DNA of 53,803 nucleotides from the NCBI GenBank assembly GCA_007694115.1, contig RECJ01000191.1, forward strand, positions 1 through 53,803, given 5' to 3'. The notes under the pieces were generated by a model. It was not told where the DNA came from and did no database searches. It saw only the letters and a list, made by a program, of their open reading frames with translations. The position numbers and the translations under genes were made by a program. Shown here piece after piece: positions 49,111 through 53,803 of this stretch (the first letter of the stretch is position 1; each line of letters begins with the position of its first letter). The stretch is from Leptolyngbya sp. DLM2.Bin27 (lineage in GTDB: Bacteria > Cyanobacteriota > Cyanobacteriia > Phormidesmidales > Phormidesmidaceae).

Positions 49111-49674
49111 ATGACTCTGATCGATCGCCTCAACGGCATAAACCTCTACCTCATCGGCATGATGGGGGCTGGCAAAAGCAGTACTGGGGCTGAGTTAGCC
49201 CAGGCGTTGGGGTATCAGTTCTTTGACACCGATGCAGTGGTCGAGGCGGCGGCAGGCAAACCCATCGCCGAGATTTTTGCCGATCAGGGCGAGGCGGCCT
49301 TTCGCCAGCTTGAGACTCAGGTGCTGGCTGAGCTGGCCACCTATCGGCGGCTAGTGGTGGCTACGGGCGGCGGCATTATTACCCAGCAGCAAAACTGGAG
49401 CTACCTGCACCACGGCATTGTGGTGTGGCTAGACGCGCCGCCGACCTTGCTGCAGAGCCGCCTGGCGGGCGATCAAGACCGTCCCCTGCTGCAAGCCCCC
49501 GACTGGAAGACCCAGCTCACCCAACTGCTGGGTCAGCGGCAGCCCCTCTACGCCCAGGCCGATGTGCGGGTATGGGTGGCGGCAGAGGACAGCGTCGGCG
49601 CTATTGTGGCCCGCATTCTAGCCTCAGTGGAAGAAAGAGTTTGCGCTAAGGCTGATTCTGCCCGGCTCAATTGA
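49111..49674 (+). CDS. aroK: Shikimate kinase
   Basis: A 187-residue shikimate kinase that phosphorylates shikimate in the chorismate pathway. The P-loop is LIGMMGAGKSSTGAELA at residues 12-28, the shikimate-binding DTDAVVE follows, then FRQLETQVLAEL, TGGGIITQQQNW, and an adenine-binding/lid region AGDQDRPLLQ. The start ATG follows immediately after an intergenic CCCATCCACTC repeat, so the ribosome-binding site must lie in or have been displaced by the repeat. Chorismate mutase is also in the window but is 10 kb away. Confidence 0.94.
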   Translation: MTLIDRLNGINLYLIGMMGAGKSSTGAELAQALGYQFFDTDAVVEAAAGKPIAEIFADQGEAAFRQLETQVLAELATYRRLVVATGGGIITQQQNWSYLHHGIVVWLDAPPTLLQSRLAGDQDRPLLQAPDWKTQLTQLLGQRQPLYAQADVRVWVAAEDSVGAIVARILASVEERVCAKADSARLN

Positions 49675-49768
49675 TACACTACTGGCAACCTACCTCCAGT
49701 TCAGCCCCGGTGCCGGGAAATTTTTCCAAAAAGTTCCAAGGTGACTTCTTGAAAACTTTTTCCCTAAT

Positions 49769-49792
49769 GGTGGGCAGTGCCCACCCTACGGT
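49769..49792. repeat. Palindrome GGTGGGCA-G-TGCCCACC plus shared tail
   Basis: An 8-bp palindrome with a single central base, followed by CTACGGT. The TGCCCACCCTACGGT part is identical to 49002-49016, so these are two copies of a dispersed repeat flanking aroK. Confidence 0.7.
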
Positions 49793-49927
49793 GGCTACAG
49801 TCGCTGCATAAAGCAGGGATCTGCTTTTCTAGAAATCTGCCAAACAGTTCTGCGGCTAGGCTGGGCTGAGGGTCGATCTTTGCCAACTCTGTCTATGTCG
49901 ATCTTTCCCAACTCTATCCATAACGCC

Positions 49928-50833
49928 ATGGTTCAGTCTCCTTCTTCTCAATCGGGCAGCATTAGCGAGGCCGAGGCCACGCGTGTACAAATTCTCAGTG
50001 AGGCGTTGCCCTACATTCAGCAGTTTCGCGGCCGCACGGTGGTAGTGAAGTACGGCGGCGCGGCGATGAAAGATGGTCGCCTCAAGGCCGACGTGGTGCG
50101 CGACATTGTGTTTATGGCCTGCGTCGGCATTCGCCCGGTGGTGGTGCATGGCGGTGGCCCTGAGATCAATATTTGGCTGGGTAAGCTGGGCATTGAGCCG
50201 CAGTTTAAAGATGGTCTACGGGTGACCGATGCCCCCACCATGGACGTGGTGGAAATGGTGCTGGTGGGCCGGGTCAACAAAGAACTGGTGGGGCTGATCA
50301 ACCAGGCCGGGGGCAAGGCCGTCGGTCTCTGTGGCGTCGATGGCAACTTGATCACCGCCCGCCCCCAGGGGGCTGAGGGGGTGGGGTTTGTCGGCGAAGT
50401 CAGCGGCATTGACTCGGGCATTTTGAAGTCGTTGGTGGAAGCGGGCTATATTCCCATCGTGTCGAGCGTGGCTAGCGATGAGACGGGCCAGGCCTATAAC
50501 ATCAACGCCGATACGGTGGCGGGAGAAATCGCCGCCGCCCTAGGGGCCGAAAAGCTGATCTTGCTCACCGACACCAAGGGTATTCTCGAAGACTACAAAG
50601 ACCCTTCGACCCTGTTGCCCAAGCTCGATATTCAGCAGGCCCGCCAGCTGATCGAGACCGGGGTGGTGGCCGGGGGGATGATTCCAAAGGTGAACTGCTG
50701 TGTGCGATCGCTAGCCCAGGGGGTCGGTGCCGCCCACATTCTCGATGGTCGAGTGCCCCACGCCCTGCTACTGGAGATCTTTAGCGATCTGGGCATCGGC
50801 TCGATGATTGTGGCGTCAGAGTTTCGGGGGTAG
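49928..50833 (+). CDS. argB: Acetylglutamate kinase
   Basis: A 301-residue N-acetylglutamate kinase, second step of arginine synthesis. Core features are [10 protein letters not shown] near residue 33, the substrate loop [64 protein letters not shown], and [11 protein letters not shown] near the C-terminus, which belongs to the arginine-sensitive class with an N-terminal kinked helix (read in parts). In cyanobacteria this enzyme is activated by the PII protein, and this is expected here too. The ATG at 49928 is preferred to an upstream ATG at 49880. Confidence 0.95.
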   Translation: MVQSPSSQSGSISEAEATRVQILSEALPYIQQFRGRTVVVKYGGAAMKDGRLKADVVRDIVFMACVGIRPVVVHGGGPEINIWLGKLGIEPQFKDGLRVTDAPTMDVVEMVLVGRVNKELVGLINQAGGKAVGLCGVDGNLITARPQGAEGVGFVGEVSGIDSGILKSLVEAGYIPIVSSVASDETGQAYNINADTVAGEIAAALGAEKLILLTDTKGILEDYKDPSTLLPKLDIQQARQLIETGVVAGGMIPKVNCCVRSLAQGVGAAHILDGRVPHALLLEIFSDLGIGSMIVASEFRG

Positions 50834-50977
50834 GGCAGGGGGCGCTGGCTCTCTCTGCTGCTGATGGGGCAATGGCCACCTGCCCTGGCTAATCTAACGA
50901 CAAAAAACTCTACAACTTAACCATGACTGCCAGACAAATGCTTACTCTGGAACAGCAGAGATAGCGATCGCAGCACG

Positions 50978-52141
50978 ATGACTAGATCTTTTCTCAGGCC
51001 TAGGCTTTGGACAGCGGTGGGGCTGGTGACAGTGGGTGGGCTATTGCAGGTGGCGGTCGATTGGCGACTGCTGGTGCGATCGCTCACCTACCCCAAAAAC
51101 CCAATCACCGCCGCCCATTGGTATCAGCCCCAGCAAACGGTTCCCGGTGTTCGATCCCCGGTGCCGCTGGCCAAGGCCGAGACTACGGAGATTTCCCCGG
51201 TGGCGCTGCAAACGGCGGTAGAGTTTGCCGAAATGCAAAATTCGGTGGCGCTGCTGGTGATGCACCGCGATCGCATCGTGCTCGAAAAATACTGGCAGGG
51301 GCACCAGGCTAGCGACCCAGTCAACTCGATGTCGATGGTGAAAACCCTGCTGGCGCTGCTGATCGGCGTGGCGATCGACGAAGGCCACATTGGCAGCCTT
51401 GACGATCCCGCAGGCGTTTACCTACCAGAATGGGCCGACGACCCTCGGGGCGAGATCACCCTGGCCGACCTGCTCTACATGCAGTCGGGCCTGCGCAACG
51501 ACGATCGCATTGACACCCTAGCCTCTGACCTGGTGAAGCTCTACGGCGGCTCCGATGCCGCCAAACTGGCCCTGGGCATTCCCCTAGAGAGCCGCCCCGG
51601 CCAGGCCTTTGACTACAACAATGTCAACTCACAGCTGCTCAGCCTAGTGCTAGAGCGAGCCACAGGAGAGGCCTTTGGCGACTATCTAAACAGCCGCCTG
51701 TGGCAGCCGCTGGGGGCCGGGGCAGGCTTTCTCTGGCTCGACCGGCCCAGGGGCCGAGCCAAGCCCTTTTGCTGTTTCTTTGCCACGGCCCCAGACTGGG
51801 TGCGGCTGGGGCAACTGCTGCTGCACAACGGCCAGGTAGAAGGCAAGCCAGTCGTGCCCGCTACCTGGATGCAGCAAATGCTGATCGAGTCACCCCTAGA
51901 GCCGACCTTTGGGCTGCACATCTGGATCAAGGCGCGCACCGCTGACTACCCCCAGGTCAACCAGGCATCATCGGCCCCCTTTGTGGCCAGCGACACATTC
52001 TATCTCGATGGCCGCCACCACCAGCGGGTATACGTGATTCCCTCCGAAGAGCTGGTGATTGTGCGCCTTGGCGAACACCCCCCGGCCTGGAACGACGCCG
52101 TGATCCCCAATGCGATCGTGACGGGGCTGCGGCGGCCCTAG
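50978..52141 (+). CDS. Serine hydrolase of the beta-lactamase/class C family
   Basis: A 387-residue penicillin-binding-protein-like hydrolase. A hydrophobic N-terminal segment (VGLVTVGGLLQVAVDW) suggests export or a membrane anchor. The catalytic SxxK motif is SMVK in VNSMSMVKTLLALLIG, with serine nucleophile near residue 120, and the YxN motif is YNN in FDYNNVNSQ. RVYVIPSEELVIVRLG near the end is the usual last strand. Members include 6-aminohexanoate-dimer hydrolases, esterases and D-aminopeptidases, so the substrate is open. It lies between argB and an HNH protein on the same strand but with clear gaps. Confidence 0.9.
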   Translation: MTRSFLRPRLWTAVGLVTVGGLLQVAVDWRLLVRSLTYPKNPITAAHWYQPQQTVPGVRSPVPLAKAETTEISPVALQTAVEFAEMQNSVALLVMHRDRIVLEKYWQGHQASDPVNSMSMVKTLLALLIGVAIDEGHIGSLDDPAGVYLPEWADDPRGEITLADLLYMQSGLRNDDRIDTLASDLVKLYGGSDAAKLALGIPLESRPGQAFDYNNVNSQLLSLVLERATGEAFGDYLNSRLWQPLGAGAGFLWLDRPRGRAKPFCCFFATAPDWVRLGQLLLHNGQVEGKPVVPATWMQQMLIESPLEPTFGLHIWIKARTADYPQVNQASSAPFVASDTFYLDGRHHQRVYVIPSEELVIVRLGEHPPAWNDAVIPNAIVTGLRRP

Positions 52142-52222
52142 CGGGGCGGGGCTCTTTGGCCCCATGGCTGGCGGAGGGATTGCGTAAGAATAGAAGGGCT
52201 GACTCTCGCCCCGCCCCTTGCC

Positions 52223-52510
52223 ATGCCCTGCCAAGCTATGCCCTGCCAGCTGTGCGATCGCACCCTAGACGATCTAACCGAGCACCACCTGGTGCCGCGC
52301 CAATATACCCGGCGGCGCAAACTGCCCACCAGCGCCACAGTGCTGCTCTGTCGCCCCTGTCACAAGCAAATTCACACCCTGTTTGACAACGCCACCCTGG
52401 CCCGAGAGTTAAACACCCTAGCACAGCTGCAAAGTGAACCCAGGCTACAAAAATTTGTGGCCTGGGTGCGCAAGCAGCAACCCCATAAGCGGGTCAGAAG
52501 CTATCGGTAG
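52223..52510 (+). CDS. HNH endonuclease-like small protein
   Basis: A 95-residue HNH protein. The zinc-binding CxxC pair CQLCDRT, the HNH core TEHHLVPRQYTRRRKLP, and CRPCHKQIHTLF with the second CxxC and catalytic histidine are present. Small orphan HNH proteins of this size are common in cyanobacteria and may be nicking or structure-binding proteins; they need not be toxic. Two in-frame ATGs (52223 and 52238) sit in a local duplication that encodes MPCQ twice, and the second is a plausible start. Confidence 0.82.
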   Translation: MPCQAMPCQLCDRTLDDLTEHHLVPRQYTRRRKLPTSATVLLCRPCHKQIHTLFDNATLARELNTLAQLQSEPRLQKFVAWVRKQQPHKRVRSYR

Positions 52511-53038
52511 CTAGGCGCTGGTGCTAGCGGCAGCCGCTGTGGGGAGAGGGGTTTGGCCGGGCTGATGGTGCACCACCATCACCGAGCATTTGGCATGGTG
52601 CATGACGTAGTTGCTGACGCTGCCCAGCAGCAGTTCGCTCAGGCCTCGCCGTCCGTGGCTGCCGACCATAATCAAGTCGGCTCCCCACGAGTCAGCCACG
52701 CTGCAAATGGTAGGGGCTGGTTCTCCAGAACTCTGGGAAAACTCAGCCTCGACGCCGATGCTGCGGGCGATATCGAGTTCTTGGCGCAGTTGGGCCATGC
52801 TCTGGGCCTCAAACTCCTCCCAGTGCTTTTGGTAAAGCCGCCAAGTTGAGTCTTCGAGCACCGGGTAGTAGGCCTGGTATGAACGAATGGGAATACCAGG
52901 ACTGCCCTCTTCGTAGGCCGAAAGCACATGGCACAGCATCAGGCTGGCCTGGGTGGCTTGGGCGAGGTTCAACGCCTGGGCCAGCACCTCTTGCCGGTGG
53001 GCAGAGTTATCGAGAGCGACCAGAATTTTTTTGAACAT
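52511..53038 (-). CDS. Universal stress protein (UspA family)
   Basis: A 175-residue UspA-fold protein. It begins MFKKILVALDNSAHRQEVLAQALNLAQ (in parts), has a long central insertion (SYQAYYPVLEDSTWRLYQKHWEE), and carries the ATP-binding motif G-x2-G-x9-G-S in GSHGRRGLSELLLGS, followed by VMHHAKCSVMVVH. It should therefore bind ATP and may dimerise. The signal it answers is not known. Its 3' end abuts the HNH gene in convergent orientation with no gap. An alternative start at 53068 is less likely. Confidence 0.92.
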   Translation of the reverse strand: MFKKILVALDNSAHRQEVLAQALNLAQATQASLMLCHVLSAYEEGSPGIPIRSYQAYYPVLEDSTWRLYQKHWEEFEAQSMAQLRQELDIARSIGVEAEFSQSSGEPAPTICSVADSWGADLIMVGSHGRRGLSELLLGSVSNYVMHHAKCSVMVVHHQPGQTPLPTAAAASTSA

Positions 53039-53652
53039 GGCGGTGAGTCTCCTGTTTTGCAGGCCCACGTTTTTGGCTCTCTAGGTCACGGTTTTGGAGG
53101 GCGTAGCGATAGAGTCAGTGATGGAGCCAGGCCAGGGGCGATCGGCTACGGTTCTATTATAAAAAAGTGCGCTGCCCAAAGCTCTTGACCGTAACAATAG
53201 CTTACGGTCAGGTCATTGATCGGCATGGTTTTCTAGCGCTACAGTTCTATGGGTGGGGCCATCAGGCAGCTCTAAACATGTTTCCACGGCTGGATGCTTA
53301 AACGTTTCATCGGCACCTTGATCCTGAAAATGTTTCCATCAGACCGGCCCCAGCAATAACAAAAAAACTCTTCCGTTGAGTCATGCAAATGAGTCACGCA
53401 AAAAGTCAGTTATGTCAAAACATGATGTAACCTGAGTAACCAACTTGGGGATGCGTTTACCCATTGCGTTGTGCTCAAGCAAGTAGCGATACAGCTGCCA
53501 AATTATTGACAGAGATCTATTAGCTCTACCGGAATATCTCTTTGGCTAGAGTGACGCTGATTGGCCTGCCAAAATATAGCGATGGTCACCACTACCCTGG
53601 CAAAAATCAGGCATCATGAAGAAACGTAATAGTGTCTTTGTTCTGCTGACCC
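53039..53652. other. Intergenic region between the usp and uvrB genes
   Basis: About 610 bases, AT-richer than the flanking genes. A strong -10-like TATAAT on the minus strand at 53156-53161 may serve the usp gene with a weak -35. A palindrome TGACCGTAA-N7-TTACGGTCA lies at 53186-53210. TTGACA near 53505 could belong to a uvrB promoter, but its -10 is not clear. No credible gene is present. Confidence 0.5.
53186..53210. promoter_or_regulatory. 9-bp palindrome TGACCGTAA-N7-TTACGGTCA
   Basis: A perfect 9-bp inverted repeat with a 7-base spacer lies about 30 bases upstream of a minus-strand TATAAT. It could be the operator of a dimeric regulator or an RNA hairpin. It is not an NtcA site, since GTA and TAC are nine bases apart rather than eight. 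Confidence 0.4.
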
Positions 53653-53803
53653 ATGGGCGACTTCAACATTCAGGCTCCCTTTGAACCCACCGGAGACCAG
53701 CCCAAGGCAATTGCCGGACTGACCCAGTTTCTCAGCGAGCAAACCAAATACCAGACCCTGCTGGGGGCCACGGGCACGGGCAAAACCCACACCGTCGCCC
53801 GCG
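53653..53803 (+). CDS. uvrB: UvrABC system protein B, 5' part
   Basis: The first 50 codons of uvrB run off the right edge. The product starts MGDFNIQAPFEPTGDQPKAI and continues to LLGATGTGKTHTVAR, the Walker A motif of the UvrB helicase. UvrB verifies DNA damage with UvrA and recruits UvrC in nucleotide excision repair. The ATG follows the promoter region without a strong Shine-Dalgarno sequence. Confidence 0.95.
   Translation, partial: MGDFNIQAPFEPTGDQPKAIAGLTQFLSEQTKYQTLLGATGTGKTHTVAR

Noticed and set aside
53191-53205. NtcA-binding site GTA-N8-TAC
   Set aside because: The half-sites are nine bases apart, not eight.

Overview
The window is chromosomal DNA of a cyanobacterium. It carries the photosystem I micro-gene psaM, the carotenoid hydroxylase crtR, a clpR-clpP3 pair, a COP23-domain protein, an EbsA-like pilus protein, a beta-monoglucosyldiacylglycerol synthase-like glycosyltransferase and a DUF1824 protein. 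The DNA is GC-rich and full of the cyanobacterial HIP1 octamer GCGATCGC. The short tandem repeats and the mostly monocistronic layout resemble filamentous Leptolyngbya/Nodosilinea/Phormidium-type genomes; this genus-level guess is inference.

Left part (1-9.6 kb). A translationally coupled minus-strand operon encodes an acyl-CoA-dehydrogenase-fold flavoprotein, a PIG-L/LmbE deacetylase and a NodS-like methyltransferase. It is followed by a cytoplasmic alpha-amylase, a GNAT enzyme and a Uma2 nuclease-fold protein. A peptidoglycan pair comes next: an amidase with a glucosaminidase domain, and a SpoIID/LytB protein. Then come tRNA-Val(GAC) and a CPBP protease.

Middle part (10-30 kb). Here lie a triple-PAS diguanylate cyclase, RadC, DUF1824, a large AMIN/VirB10-like envelope protein, a COP23 protein, an alpha/beta hydrolase, a nine-repeat WG lipoprotein and a COG3146 acyltransferase. 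They are followed by a RibD-like reductase, an unrecognised protein, YraN, YajQ, MAPEG, a DprA/LOG-like protein and a BioD-DRTGG protein. EbsA is divergent from the glycolipid synthase, and the block closes with YciI-SmpB and HerA.

Right part (30-53.8 kb). It begins with the wreck of a sensor histidine kinase. Next are an SRPBCC protein, a methyltransferase, the clpR-clpP3 pair, a DnaJ-domain protein, a GT4 glycosyltransferase, a HEAT protein, an EamA transporter, SppA and chorismate mutase. CrtR, pyruvate kinase, psaM, PhoU, RNase R, UbiX, a LapA-like protein, shikimate kinase, ArgB, a serine hydrolase, an HNH protein, a universal stress protein and the first 50 codons of uvrB complete the window.

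Most genes are housekeeping or envelope functions. The less ordinary material is the Nod-factor-like tailoring operon, the amidase/SpoIID pair, the AMIN-VirB10 hybrid, the kinase fossil, and several families of intergenic repeats and hairpins that sit at gene ends. I found no CRISPR array, prophage, intact insertion sequence or recognised defence island.
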